From assembly GCA_008694505.1 (NCBI GenBank), contig VZDJ01000623.1:3282442-3346441 (forward strand): a stretch of 64,000 nucleotides of DNA, in the 5' to 3' direction. Source of the DNA: Cyanoderma ruficeps (Eukaryota > Chordata > Aves > Passeriformes > Timaliidae). Below, piece by piece: positions 14,646 to 27,865 of the stretch. The position numbers were made by a program, and so were the translations under genes. The first letter of the stretch is position 1, and every line of letters starts with the position of its first letter. Under the pieces are notes generated by a model. It was not told where the DNA came from, ran no database searches, and saw only the letters and a list, made by a program, of their open reading frames with translations.

Positions 14646-14975
14646 TTCAGTTAAAATGAGCTTTTCCCTTCAACTCACCTACAATTTACAATTCTGGAAG
14701 GCAAAATACCATGCAATTCATGCAGAATTTACCTCTTTTTGTTATTCATATCAACATGCCTCTGAGTATCCTGCATGCCAAATAATATCATTTTCCTTCT
14801 CTTCTTCCATCAGCACAACTGGAACCCTGGCATTGCAGCCAAAGGAAAGCCTTGTAAAACAAGGCTTCTCATAAATGTCAGCCAGTTACCGCCATGGCAA
14901 TAAATTGTCTTACGAGAATTTCCTCCAGTAAGAAATGTTATGCAAAATATGGCCTCTCCTAAGGTGTATTACTCA
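14646..14975. promoter_or_regulatory. Candidate conserved non-coding element
   Basis: AT-rich unique sequence with several homeodomain- and octamer-like words: ATGCAATTCATGCAG at about 14711, TTATTCATATCAACATGCC at about 14741, GCATGCCAAATAATATCATT at about 14772 and TTATGCAAAATATGG at about 14938. It also retains CpGs (TTACCGCC, TTACGAG). The call rests on texture only and needs a cross-species alignment. Confidence 0.2.
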
Positions 14976-16346
14976 GTGAGTGAGATTTTTCACTATTAAA
15001 CAGCTTTCAGCTCAGTCGTAAAGCCATGCCAAAGGCTCACAGAAGGGCTTTGCAATGGTTTCTCCTGCTTGGAAGAGTCGTGTGGGTCATGTTCACACAG
15101 GAATGGGGAACCACAAGGTTCCTTCACTGGGCTTCCCCAGCAGATAAAACTCTGAGTGCCTGAGCTATGCTTTGACATCTCCCTCATCCTCTTACTGTCA
15201 CATATCCCCTGCATCTCCAAGATGGGGAATATGCACTGATATTCCAGCTTTAACATGAGTTTACCCAAGGCAAGAGATAAAGCAGTGAGTTCATTGTGGT
15301 GATGGCAGGGATGGGAACACAGTCCTGCTTTTGTGTGTTATGCTTCATTGGCTATAACAAAGTTGAAATATGAATAAAAGAAGGTGAAAGGGGGAAGAGG
15401 GAACATTTTCTGAGATGTCTGACCTTGTGCTGTAGGGTTTCAGCAAAGCACTTGCTTCCCATGTGGAGCTTCTTTAGCTCTCTGTGCTTTTCCAGCCTGG
15501 AGTTTCATAACCCCTTAGTGTTTTCACTGCTAAAAGAAATCCCAAATGCAAACAGCTGGGAACATGAATAAATATCTGAATAAAGCAAAGCTCTGAAATG
15601 CAGCACATGATGGTTGACTAATTGAAAGGCCTTTCATGAACATCCCTTGAAGCTCAGCAGGTCCACAGGTTGGAGAGCTGCTACAGCATTTCCTTCCTCC
15701 AGCCATGGGGCTTTTCATTTGCCTTAGAAATGAGCAGTGCTTTCCAAGAGAAAAGAAAAGAAGGTAGAGACAGGCTTCCTACCTTATACAAGCTAAAATA
15801 TGATGGTCCTGCCCTCCCTCCTTTCTGCTTTATCATTCCACCAGGTGTCTGAAGCCCACATTATGTGCTTTTTTGCATCGTCGGATCAATACAAACTCTG
15901 CTAGTTTGTCAGAGCACGAAACAGGAACATTTCAAAGCACAGCAAGAAGGCCCTGATTTAGCACAGTCTGTCTGGGTAAAAGATGCTGCCTCTGACACTG
16001 TGCAAATTGGCTGCTCTGCACTATCTGCTGCACTGCCGTGCACAGGGCTGTTGCTGGCTCCTGTAAAACCAGTCAGGGAATGCTTTCTGCTTCCCTCTGA
16101 AGGGAAATCAACACCAAAGCCCTATGGATGGGAGCAGGAGGTCACCAAAACGAGCTGAGAGTACCAGAGCTTGGATGGAGGGAGACCACAGGACTGAACT
16201 GAGGTTCTCCTTTCCCAAGGCTCTTACCCAGAGAAGGGGAGAACTAAGCTAAGAGGAACTTGAATTAAGAGGCACAAAGGCATAGCTTTTCCTTCACCTT
16301 GAAAAAGCAAAATCCCAGCAAAGGGACAAGAAAAAGTGGTTGAAGA

Positions 16347-16406
16347 GGAAGGGATAGAAGGGTATTTGACAGAAGGGTATCTGATAGAAGGATATCTGAC
16401 AGAAGG
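16347..16406. repeat. 15-bp minisatellite, about 3.4 copies
   Basis: Three adjacent 15-base units begin at 16356, 16371 and 16386, each of the form AGAAGGRTATYTGAY, followed by a partial unit AGAAGG at 16401-16406 and preceded by a related AGGAAGGGAT. Units differ at one or two positions, mostly transitions. Because the unit length is a multiple of three, the minus strand reads as a five-residue peptide repeat (P-S-V/I-R/K-Y); this is a by-product and not evidence of a gene. Confidence 0.85.
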
Positions 16407-17774
16407 GGAGGACACTTGATGTGGCAGGGAAACAGAGGAATTAAGCCCTGATCAAGTCCTGGTTTTCACAGTGAGCTCAGTCTGTACCAACAGAGTCTCC
16501 CACTTTCCTTCTGGAGGTTAAGAATCCTCTTCCCTATCTTTAGAAATTAAAAAGCCAAGTTCAGCCTAACAGTTGAGATACCCTTGATGCTCAAGGCAGA
16601 GAGAACATTCAAACATTTCAAGTGAGGTGAAACAGTTCATAGCTGAGTTCCATGGCTATTCCTGCTGCTCACTCAGCTGCAGCTCTGCCAGGATGCTGTA
16701 TCCATGCTAATCCCTCAGATTTCCAAAGCTTCTCAAGGCATGTGAAGAGATGGGACTGTGTTACACACTCCTGAGTGCTAACAGTTCACCCATATGGCAG
16801 TGAGCTGCATGTGCTGGGTGTGAATATGGGCCAGGAGCACCCAATGGGCCAGACTTAACACGAGCTCAGATGGAAATTTTGCTCTGAAATGTAGAACACA
16901 TTTTCCTCCCTCCAAAAACAGCTCAGTAAGTCACATTTTTTTTCTGAAAACCTGCCACTTCTTTTAGTGCTTGCACACACAGCATGACCCCCCAAGTGCT
17001 TGAAGAACTGAGCATGAGTGCTTTTAAAAAGCTCTGTCGTTAATATACATGAGTATGTAAAGGGATAATATATCTTCAATGCCCAAACACAGATTACTGC
17101 TTGTAAGGCATATGAAGACCTGAAGCAATGTGTTTGTGTGACTGAGGAGCTGGACTAGTCTGCAGGAGGGCTGACTGTACACAGGGCATTCTTTCTCTGC
17201 TCCTTGGCTTCTGCACCTTGAGGATGGAAAAACTGATCCTGACCTTTGCAAAACATTTTGAGGTCCATCAGTGACAGCAAGTCCTGACATATATGTTTGT
17301 TTACTCTAATACAGAGATGCTACAGAAAGGAGATCTGTTTTGTGGTTACTCATGGATCTTCTGAATCGCAGCTGTTTTCCTCAAGGAAAGGACGTTTCAG
17401 TTACCTTTATCACAAGACTTTAAATCTCCTCTGGAGGCTTCTACCCAAATATTTACACAACGTGTTTCCTAGGGAAGGCAGGCTGGCGGCTGTTTTGCTT
17501 TGTGCCATGGAGTGCTCTGATGACTGCCCTGCTCTCTATTCATCTTCACTGTAACTCAAACATTGTCTAGGAGAATCCTGTAAACTGTCTGTGACACAGC
17601 CCCAAAACCTTCACAAGGCTCAGCTAATCCCTGTACACCCGACACTTTGTCACTACATTATCACAACTGCCCACAGAACTGCTCCATCCAACACAAACTG
17701 CCAAGGCAATGGGAGGAAACGGCTCCAAAGAGAACCTTTCCTTTTCAAAATGAAAAAACCCTCCTGGTGAAAGC

Positions 17775-18000
17775 ACCGTCACATTAAATAACTCAAAGGC
17801 ACCAAATGTAAATGCTATTTACAATGTCAGTTCTATAAATATCCGTGGCACATTTCATTAGTCAGTGACTGCAGGAATAAAGAAGAATACAGAGTTTTCT
17901 TCCTTGAATCATATCATAAATTATAATTGGAGGCAGAATCTTTCCTAAACGCTCACTGCCTGTATGGGAGGCAATTACTGTGCTGAGTCCACAAAAATGT
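17775..18000. promoter_or_regulatory. Candidate conserved non-coding element
   Basis: AT-rich unique segment with CTATAAATATCC (MEF2-like) at about 17833, TTAGTCAGTGACTGC (AP-1-like half sites) at about 17858 and ATAAATTATAATTGG (homeodomain-like core) at about 17915, plus retained CpGs (ACCGTCAC, ATCCGTGG, AACGCTC). The composition suggests an enhancer-type element, but this is inferred from texture only. Confidence 0.18.
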
Positions 18001-18581
18001 GTGTCACTCTGTCCACTGTTTGGACAGAGCCGTTGAAAGGAGATAGGGAGAGATGACAGCCCACTGATTGCAGTAAACTCTTAGATTAAACATCCTGCTC
18101 CCACTCGACCACTTCTTACAGCCTTCTCATCCTGGCAACTCCTAAGCTTGCTGAGAGAGGGAGGGAGGAAAAGCAGTGTGTTTTTGACGTCTGCACAGCT
18201 TTGTGCATGTGGCAGCACTTCACTTGGCTGAACTGGGGCCAGTCTGGCAAACTGCTGCCTGTCGCACTGACCAGCACTGCCTCTTCATGTGCTTGCATCC
18301 ATCTGCCATCTTCTGTTCTGCACTCACATTTCAAGACCCTGGAGGAATGGTCTATCTTTCTTTTTATGCCATGTGTTTGCAGAGCATCCTCCCCGTCCCT
18401 GGTCTGCATCTGTGCCTAATAAATGTTACTGACGGTAGCTGGGATGAGGATGGCTGTGAGACAGTGTGCAAAGAGCTGAGCCATGGGGCTGACCCTTGAT
18501 GGGGACCTGGGAGAGGGGACATGAGAAGGAGGAGGAGCACTGGCTGGGCTCTGCCCTTGGGGCTTGCTTGTTTTTGCAGCC

Positions 18582-18798
18582 ATAGAATCACAGAATCATT
18601 AAGGCTGGAAAGACTTCCAAAAACACCCAGTGTTCAACCAAACACCATCATGCCCACCACTAAATCACATTGTGAAATGACACACCTACTGGTTTTTAAA
18701 ACACTTCCAGGGATGGTGACTCCACTTCCCTGGAAAGCCTGTTCCAATGCCTAAATCTGGTCCTTTAGGTGTGACTCAATGGGAAAAATACCTAATGG
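18582..18798 (-). repeat. CR1 LINE fragment, 3' end, minus strand
   Basis: This starts with ATAGAATCACAGAATCATTA, the reverse complement of the CR1 3' octamer end, followed by AAGGCTGGAAAGACTTCCAA, CATGCCCACCACTAAA, CTTCCAGGGATGGTGACTCC, CTTCCCTGGAAAGCCTG and TTCCAATGCC. These words are in CR1 order on the minus strand. The distal boundary is diffuse; homology fades near 18770-18800. The copy is 5'-truncated and non-functional. Confidence 0.92.
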
Positions 18799-19273
18799 AG
18801 AGGAGGAAGATAACTTTTGGTGCAAATCTGGTCCATCTGTCCCAGCCATGGGGCTTGCCCACTGCCCTGCATTGGTGAGCACATCACCATGGTCTGCAGC
18901 TCTGCTCATGCAATCCTCTGGTCCAAGCCCAAAGCCCTCACACATACTCACTTCCCTGCTCTTTCTTTTCACTAAGATGGGCAATATCTGAGGCACCTGT
19001 GCCTCAGTGGCTTGAAGCTCTGAGGATGTGAGACAGTCAGGAGAAACTGTTGTTCCTCAATACAGTCCTCATTTCCACTATTTATTTCCACAATTTTTTT
19101 CTAGATGAATGCTGAATAGTTTGTGTTACTGTTTCTTTTTCAAGAGGCAGAAAAATGATTTTAATTTGCCCCACTACTTCTACCGTGTGAGCAGAAGTCC
19201 ATGTAGCCTGTCCTGTCTGCCAAGGTCAGCAACTCAGTTCAGAACAGAAGCTGAGCTTTCTGAAATAAGCTGT

Positions 19274-19425
19274 ACAGAATCATGGAATGGTTTGGGTTGG
19301 AAGGGACCTTAAGCATCATTTAGTTCCAGCCCTTGTGCCACAGGGAGGGATGCCACCCACTAGATCAGGTTGCTCAGAGCTCCATCCAACCTGGTCTTGA
19401 ACATTTTCAGGAATTGGGTATGAAG
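19274..19425 (-). repeat. CR1 LINE fragment, 3' end, minus strand
   Basis: This begins with ACAGAATCATGGAATGGTTT and then GGGTTGGAAGGGACCTTAAG, the inverted 3' end of CR1. It continues through CACTAGATCAGGTTGCTC and CATCCAACCTGGTCTTGAAC into ATTTTCAGGAATTGGG, after which similarity is lost. It belongs to a different CR1 subfamily from the 18.6 kb copy, because the segment after the 3' end carries the CAGGTTGCTCAGAGC module. Truncated and inactive. Confidence 0.92.
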
Positions 19426-20270
19426 AAGCAGGAACCCATTAGACAACACTTTTTCATTCTAATTTGTTCATGCTATTATTTCTTATAGGAAAGGCTATTT
19501 GGTACTCTGGGGGGAGAGAGGTTAGCCGTAAGCCAGTTGTTTTTTCCCCTGGGAAGGGTATCCCAGCTGTATCCTCAGGCATTTGTCCTTACAGCAGTAC
19601 TTTGGTAAGAAAACTAAGATGTTGCATATTCAAATAAACAAAAAAAACCCCCAACCTTTTAAGTATTCAATTTCAAGGGAACTTGGTGGCAAATGGAACT
19701 TTGAAGCTGAGGAGAAAGGCCACAGAAATGTGCTGTAGATATGGATGATGGTGACATGAAGAGAAGTAGCCAATGGCTGATGCATAACCAGACTTCACCT
19801 TCTAAAGCAGCGTGGGTTGCCCTGTTATGGAAGTGCTTTGAGGCTCTGTGAAACACATGCACAGTCCACAGCAGGACTGGCTGGCCAGAAAACAGAAGCT
19901 GACAATGATGCAGCACCTCCCACAGGTTTGATAGGACCAGCGGGATGTATCGCGTGCGAGGCCTTTGGCTTTCCCTGAGAGCTTCTTTATCCCACTCCTT
20001 GAAAAATTAATGTCCTTTCCAATGGATTAGTGAACAGAGGCAGAATTTTCAAAAGCATGTTTACAGATAGAGGTCTTAAAATCTCCTATCCCACGTGAAG
20101 GGAGTGGTGCTTGACATTCTGCATCACATGGGGATGTGTTTAAGAGGGGTGGCATCAATTGATGCAACCATTTCTGTTCATTTGTCAGGAGAGAGAAGAA
20201 CAGCTTCAGTAATTAGAAAGCAAGAGTCCTCCTTGAGAAGGGAGGTGGGACAGTGTCAGCCGTGGTGTCA

Positions 20271-20333
20271 CCCTGTCGGAAGCGCCACTGGAACGGATGG
20301 CGCGACCCAGCCATTGTGTGGATGCCGACAGGG
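20271..20333. other. CpG-dense nested inverted repeat
   Basis: CCCTGTCGG at 20271-20279 pairs with CCGACAGGG at 20325-20333 (9 of 9). Inside it, GCGCCA at 20282-20287 pairs with TGGCGC at 20298-20303 (6 of 6) around a 10-base loop. The 63 bases contain seven CpG dinucleotides, while flanking DNA has few. It could be a hairpin in RNA, a small methylation-protected regulatory site, or chance. No known structured RNA family was recognised. Confidence 0.5.
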
Positions 20334-20559
20334 AGCGATGGGACAAAAATTAAGGCAAGCTACAGGCTGAGTGACCTGGTGACTTCCCTGTTTTGTCTTA
20401 GGAGCTGACAAAAGAATTCCTGGCCTGCCCAGGGGCTCCTCGCTTCCTCCACTCAGTGCTTTCCAGCCCTGCTCAGGCTCGGCATCACCCTGGGACATCT
20501 GCACAGGTTATTTTTCATGCTTCCCCTAAACAGCGCTCAGCAAAAATGCTCTGATTCAG

Positions 20560-20925
20560 CAAAGCCCATAGCTGTGTCCATAAATCCCCTTTATTTCAGT
20601 GTGACATAAGCAAGTGTTTAAGTGGCTTACTGTATCAGGGCTGAAATGAAAAACCGTCTCCTCCGGTCCTTAAGTCCATTTACAACATCAAGCAATAACT
20701 CTCAGGCGAACTTTAAAGCAGGGAATGCCGCGTCTTAACCTCAAAACACTTGGTACTTGAGCCATGTAGTCAGAATGAAATCTAATTCCAACACCACGTT
20801 TCAAACCGAGCAGGGCATTACCCAGAAGATGCCTAAATTACTGCTCTGAGCACGGCCAGCCTCAATGGCCTGATTTCAGTTATATCCTGAGATAAGAAAG
20901 TCCTTTCCTGGACAGATCAGCTTCC
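20560..20925. promoter_or_regulatory. Candidate conserved non-coding element
   Basis: This unique segment has an even base composition and many isolated CpGs (ACCGTCTC, TCCGGTCC, GGCGAAC, GCCGCGTC, CACGTTT, ACCGAGC, CACGGCC) in otherwise CpG-depleted DNA, and no open reading frame. Retained CpGs outside an island are typical of sequence under constraint or kept unmethylated. The function is unknown and the call is inference from composition. Confidence 0.25.
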
Positions 20926-23900
20926 TCACTAGAATGGAGGCTGTGCTGGTTTAGGTCACGTATTGTTTTCTTTCTTGAAAATAATACAGATCTAAATCTT
21001 TTCAAATACAAAAGGAAGCAGAAATTCTTGCACCCTCCCTGCCTTCTGATGTTGAGGCAGGAGGAGAGGGCATTCCCAATGCAGATTTTTTACTGTGTTT
21101 TACTCCTTCGCCACTGTAACTCTTTTCCTTCCCTTTCTTGGCAAGGAAATAAACCGTTTGCCAGTTTAAAAATATACCAGCTTCCAAGAATTATCCCCAC
21201 TATTTACAAGGCAGGAGTGGAGAGTGTAGGAGTTTTGATCTGGTTGGTCAGAGCATCCTCTGAGCTCTGGAGCTGAGGCTGACCATTGGGAGGTTACACA
21301 GTCTTCAGTATTATATATTATTTTTAGTCTACAGTATTCAGTGGTCACAGATGTCTTAAACCTTACAGATTTGAGACCCCTTCTGCACACAGCAGAAGTG
21401 TGTTTTGATAAACCTTGACTCAGCTGGTCAGTTGTGCAGGTGGTTCGACATGGTCATCTGCTTCGGGCCAACATTTTTAGGTCAAGAACATGCCAGAGCT
21501 GCTAAAACTTTGCCTCAAATTGGGATTTGTAGCTGCCTCCTCCATGTTTACTTGGGAAGCTACAGCCTTTCTGCATGTGCAGCAGAAAGTGGAACCACTT
21601 GATCCACATGAAACCATTACAGCCAAAGGGTTGCAGTATGGAAGTATGCTGCATCCTATGGAAGTGGAACGGGAATGGCAAGAGCAGCTCACAGTCTCAT
21701 CCCACCTTAAAGACCTTCAGACTACTCACCCAGACAATGCTACTCCTTTGCATGCCAAAGTAATGCCCAAAGACTGAAAAACTGCCACTATCACAAGAAA
21801 AAAGCATTGCAAAAAATAGTCCCTCTCACAGCTCTGTTAATAAAACAACAGGTAGACAATCTTCCTTGCTGCCAACTTCCCAGTTAACACCCAAAATAAC
21901 TTGCTCTGCACATACACTTCTTCTGATTCAACTCAGCTCAGCCAAACTCTGTGTACATCTTTATTTGGTGAGCTTTTCTTTTTTATTTCCCCCAGGGTAA
22001 ATTCATTTTCTGGATAATAATCCCTCTAAGGCAAGTTCTGCAATTTCATTCCATGTTTGCACATTGCATATGAGAACTGTGATCCATCATTTGGGCTGCC
22101 AGTCTCTAATGCAGCCCAAATAAATAAATATCAACAGCAGAGCTAAAATGGGAGGCCCAGAGGGAAAGAGGATAAAGGATCTCTGGTGTCTTTGCACAGG
22201 GACAAGCAGAGTGGTCCTGGGACAGGTGCTTCATCAACTTTTGAGCATAGCTGTGCTTCAAGAAAACCAAGATATGCCTTGGAAGGGTCTTGCTTCCCCT
22301 GGAAGAGCTCTGCATTCACTCTGTTTGCTATGCACAAAGAACACAGCACAATCTAAGGGAAAAATCATCTAAATTATCTACGAGGAAAATCTGTCGCCAA
22401 TCTTTACCAATGAGGGACTTTGAAGCCTTTTATAAGTCACATCAGCTTCTTTGCAGGGACTCCTGGTCACCTTCTGGTTCATTCCCTACTATATTCTGCA
22501 GCAAGCACTTTGAGTCATCCTAAGATAATGATCATATGGCAATAAAGTACATGGCAATAGATTATTATTACTATTATTTTTCCAAAATATGTTATAATGT
22601 CTGTTAATCTCTCCTACACCTGACTTTTTAAATTCCTTGTAAACACCCATAAAATTTTAATTTTTTGTACAGTTTCAGACTTAAAACACAGTATACTTTC
22701 AGCAAAATGTTCCAGATATCACTTGTTTGTGCATGCAGACAGGGTGTAATTACATGAGAGCATCCAAGTCTTCTGGGAACACATTCACAGGAGGTTTCAT
22801 TTAGTTATAGAAGAAAACAGGAGGATTTATTTGCTATTGAAACTAATGTGATTTGCTGGAGAAAAAAAAAATCAATGTGGGTTCATAGGAAGATGACCAA
22901 AGTGACCCAAGGCAGTGGAAGTGATAGTATGTGTGAAATATTTTTAAAGGACAAATTAAGATTTATGGCTTGAAGTGTCCTTTTAGTGCTCATTGAGTGT
23001 TTTGTACCTACTGAATCACTGAGCCTTGGGAGGTGTGAGTGGTGCTGGGCTGATCAATGGAGCCAAGGCACTGGGCAGTGCATCACTCAGGTACTGTAAC
23101 AGAGCGGGTCAATAGAGAGCACTGAGCAGTGTTATATATAACACACAACAGAAAACACACTTACAAAAGTCGTTCCAGATGTGAAAGAAGAAAAAAAAGC
23201 AAAATGTTAATCTATTGTGTACGGAACTGTTGTTTGCTTTTTTTTTTTATTCACTTGTTTGGAATAACACTCCAAGAGCTGATATGCTTCCAGTGGGAAA
23301 ATATGTCACTGGGCTGTTTGCAGCCACTGCTGATCAACAGGTTTGACACACACTGGATGTCGAGAGCCAGGGCTGTGGCTGTGCCCAGGCTGGGCAGCCA
23401 CCAGGTTCTGCCTGAGCACGGTCAGTGCAGGGTGGGCATCATCCCCCAGCTGGGTTTCTCAGGCAGGACAGAGTGAGATACAGAGCACATTCAGCTGACA
23501 AGCAGCTGACTCATCCTCAGAGATGCAGGTGTTTTCAGAAACCAGTCCTGCTTGCAGAGGTCTGTTTTTTCCCTTTTCACCCTGCCCCCGAGTGCATCCA
23601 TTGCTGAGTGGGGCAGAGCTGGGGCTGCAGGGCTGCAATATCTCCCATGGGCTCTGTCTTCACACCCTGGATGAGGGGGATGAAGGGGCCCAACCCACCT
23701 GTTCCAGTCCTGACAGCTCCTGATGTTGAATCTGGTGAGGACTAGAGCTCAGACTAGTCCCACTTGAGGCTCAAGCAGGGAAAACTACTTTGAGGACACA
23801 GCCTGTGCTTTTATAGCCCCAGTCACTGCCTGACTAATGCCAGGATATTGCATCACCTGTATTGAGAACTCTTTGGCTACTGACACAGCAAAACCAGGTC

Positions 23901-26900
23901 ATCTCTGCACCAGGGCATCTCGTGACATACTAAATATGGACAGACTGTAACCTCTGCATAGGAGAGACCTGGAATAAACACAATACAAAGCTGTTTTTCA
24001 CCATATGCCTCTGCTTTTTAAGAGCCAGAGAAGGATGTTCCTTTCTGGAACTAAACTCAGTAGCTCTTCAGTACTATGAAGAATCAATGCAGAAGAGTTA
24101 AGGATGGCAAGAGAAGAAGGAACAGCCTGATGCAATGTCTGCAAACTCAGCAGCTAGATCTAATACTCCTGAGCCCTAAGCTCCCAGGATTCAATACCCA
24201 TTTTGGAACAGCCTTCTGCCATGTACACAGCCAGCTGTGCCTGTGAGAGGGGGCTGAGAAAGTGAGGACACAGCTCAGCATCATTGGATCTGCAGATTTC
24301 CCTCAGAATTGCCACTGGCAGTCCCAGAGCATTTCAGAAGGCACATTCCATGGTGCAACACAAAGGCAAAGCAGACTGGGTGCTTCCCTTCAGTTCTCCC
24401 CAGTCTTGATGAGGAGCAAGTCTCTTTTCCCAATTCCCACCACCTCCTGCAGCACAAGCTCAGGTGATACCTTCATTGACTGCATAACCACCCAAGCAGG
24501 GATGCAAACCATCCCAGGGAGCCCAGACCACTTCAGACAGAACTTTTTTTTCTTTTGGATTTTGCTGTTCAGAATTGGAGGACAGTGCAGATATATTTTC
24601 CAGCATGCTTCCACGCCGGGGAAGGATGTGTGTGTGCACAAAGGAAGCACTGTATTTGATTACACATCCCCTAAATCATCCCTGTCCCCTTGCGTGCCCC
24701 ACTTCACCAGGAAATGAATGTGTGAGCACACACGTGGCAGCCACGTGTTGGGATGATGGGTGTCTTCCCAAAACCCTGGGAGGGGGAAGCCAGGAGAGAC
24801 ATTCCCCATGCACAGCAAGGGGGAAACCATGTTTAAATGTGAAAAAAAGCTCAATCCACACTCCCCTCTCTAGGACAGGTGCCACATTTCAGCTTCAGCT
24901 TTTGTGCTGCCTTTCCAAACTACTCACTTGATGCAGCAGCTTTCCATCCCTTCCTTGTCCTGCATAAACCCAGGGTCAGCTCGTGGCTGCTCCACTATCT
25001 GCAAAGCACTTCCCTGTGTGAAATAGTTCAGCTGGGAAGGATGGGATGCCAGCAGTGCTTACAGCGTGTGTGGTACAGCTGCAGCCACGTTCAATCCCAC
25101 ACGGCCAGGAAACCCAAACAAGGGTGGGCTTATTTTGATTGGGAGATCTGGAGACTTCTAAGAAGAAAAATAAATAAATAATCTAAACACTATAGCCTGA
25201 GCCTAGTGGGTTGGCAAGCTCGACAGCCATTGTCAAAATGTTAGGCGTTACGTGTGGAAGTGTACATGCAAAAGGATTTCTCTAGCCAAAATGGGAATAT
25301 CGACCTTTTTTTGGTTTGCAGCTTTCCAGGAGCTTTCATTGGACCTTTTCACAGTGAATTTAAATAACAAAAAGTCAACTCGCCTACATATTTTTTTGTC
25401 TCAATGACTTTTCCTAAAGATTACTACACAAAATCACACCTCATCCCACCAATGCAGGCAGATGATGAAAAGATAATTTAGCTCTCCAATAGTGATCTTT
25501 TCTTGAGGGTGGGGACACAGCAACTGTTCCACACCACGTGAAAATGTCACAGAGAAGCTCGGGACAACAGCAGAACTATTGTCTATCTGTTAGGAAAGGA
25601 GCAAAGTGGGTTGTAAACAAGAACATTGTTGGTGGCACTGGAAATCAGACAGTCCCAGCTCCTCTGGCCTCCTCTCCACTTTAAGGCAGGGCAAGGGCTG
25701 AAGTCCCACCTCACCCCACAGAGAGGCACCCAGGGTATCTGGCACCAGACTTAGGGACTCAGAGGGTTATCACACAGCCACGATGCAGAGATGCACTAGT
25801 AAAGGGAGATACATCAGAGTCTTCTACTTTTTTTGGCACCCTACTAGAGCCAAACACAGGCAAGGAGTAAACCTTCAGGCTGACATCAACTCGTGGGTAG
25901 GTGGAGAGCAAAGGTGGCTTGGAGCAGAGGAGACAGGATCAAAACTTGTGTCGTTGTGATTCATCAACATCAAAGTGCTCCCAGAAGCTCAGAACTGATA
26001 AAATATCTGTCTGGGGTCCCCTCTCAGTGTCAGATCAGAGAGAAAAGCAATCAAAGTAATTTTTGGTCCTTGACAAGGTTCATCCCCAGAAAAGAAGACA
26101 AGGGCTCTAACTCATTGTGCAGCCTCACAAAATTGTGGCTTTCTAGGATATGGCACATACTGAGATTTACAGGAGGGCTAGGGATTAAGTTTTTTATAAG
26201 TCTGGGAGCAGAAGAAATTTCAGTGGATGTTGTCAGCTGCAGTGGTCCCTGAGGCCATGCTGGGCAATGCATTGCTGGCTTAGGGAACCTGAGAGAGGCT
26301 GGGACAACCTGGGATTTGGAGCTGCAGGAGGCTTGTAGGCAATTCCATCACAGCTTAACCTTGTCAGACCTTGCTGCCTGCTGGGCTGTTGAGCTCTGCT
26401 TGCACTGGGGCTGTGGGGCAATTCTCTCCTCCAGCTGCTGGAAGGAGCAAGCAAGGATAACTGGAGATTGGCATTGCTGAGTGACCTTGGGAGCCCACTG
26501 TGCACCCCATCCTGTAAAGAGGCATGGAGATCCCAGGGAGCTACCTGTGGTACCTGCTCTTATGGCTGACCCTATAGCATGTCCTCCCAGCTTCCCAAGA
26601 GATGGGCATGTGTGGGATGGCTCCCACCTAGATGGAGATTCTGAGTGCAGCTCAGAGAACCAGGAACCTTGATTTCCTCAAACACAGAGCATTTTGAGTG
26701 AAAGGAACCCAAGTTTCCTGAGAGCTAAGCCTAAGTATGACCCTGTGTGTGACAGCATCCTTTGCTTGTCCCAGCAACCCAGCTCACAAGAAGTGGGTCA
26801 TACAGCGCCTTTCTGCATCTTCAGGGGACACCACTAAGCCCTGACCCCAAATTTGGTTAATGCTGGATCAACACACTCCTTAATGCCCTCTCCACGTGTC

Positions 26901-27334
26901 ATCCCTCTAGCAATGCATGACCCTTCCTTCACAGTCCTAACAGACTGCAGCCTGAGACTTCAGTGACCCCCCAGCCCCTCTCTGATTCTCCCTAATACAG
27001 CATTTTCTCCTTCATCCATACCTGAAGTTTTACTTTGGCTTTGCTGTTAAGCTGCACTCAAAACTGATCCAAGCCTTCTGCTATTACTCACACAGTAACA
27101 GCAGCAACAAAGGGGATATGTACCACTGTAATTACCTGTGATGTGTGGGACTAGATTCCATGACTAAGGAAGTCTTCCCCAGTCTTATGTACCTTTTAAC
27201 AACACCCAGTGCACTAGCTGAAGCTCTTGACCTGGCTAAACAGTTTGACAAGATCTCTGCACCAAGTGATGCTGCATTGCTGTAGGGCCCTGAGCAACCC
27301 AATGCTGTGACCACAGGTATCATCAAATATTAAG

Positions 27335-27351
27335 TTGCATTTTTAATGCAA
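27335..27351. repeat. Perfect short inverted repeat
   Basis: TTGCATT and AATGCAA (7 of 7) are separated by TTT, giving a hairpin-capable element. TTGCAT is also a C/EBP- or octamer-like half site, so it could be a dimeric binding site. There is no further support. Confidence 0.6.
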
Positions 27352-27865
27352 TAGCAAGTTCAGACATGCAACAACAGGACCACCAGAAATAGTCTAAAAA
27401 GAGACATGAGCAGCTTGCCTAAAAGGGTTGTGAATGGCTCACTAGTACATCTATGCTCAAAGACCCCATATTTTTAGCCTGGGCGTTTAAAACAAAAATT
27501 CACCTAAGAACAAAATGTTTCTTTTCCATGTGCATAAATCCACGTGCTATGCTCCACTGGTGTACTTCTCCCTTTTGTGGAAACTGATCACACAGCATGA
27601 TGGATAAGCAATGCCAACTTCTTCAGCCTATGTGGGCCTTTGAGGGACACAGCTGACCTTAACCACAGCACAAGGCGTTACTCAGTTGAAGACCCTTCAA
27701 AATATCCCCTCTTGTACCAAGAGGCAACAAATCCTCACCTCCTCATGCTTCTGCCACAGCTCCCTAGCTCAGCAGCACAGCTGGGCTGCAGAAACCACCC
27801 CAGGAGCAGCTTGCCCTCCTGCAGAGCATGGCACACACCTGCCTGGCACCAGCGTTTAAAACCAC

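Larger units (their letters stand above)
10230..18581. other. Non-coding stretch, no supported gene
   Basis: No exon is recognised. ORFs such as 12349-12783 and 13898-14182 overlap opposite-strand frames and have random composition. The stretch contains a small 15-bp minisatellite (16347-16406) and two segments with a conserved texture (14646-14975 and 17775-18000), each listed separately. Otherwise I see nothing beyond unique vertebrate DNA. Confidence 0.55.
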
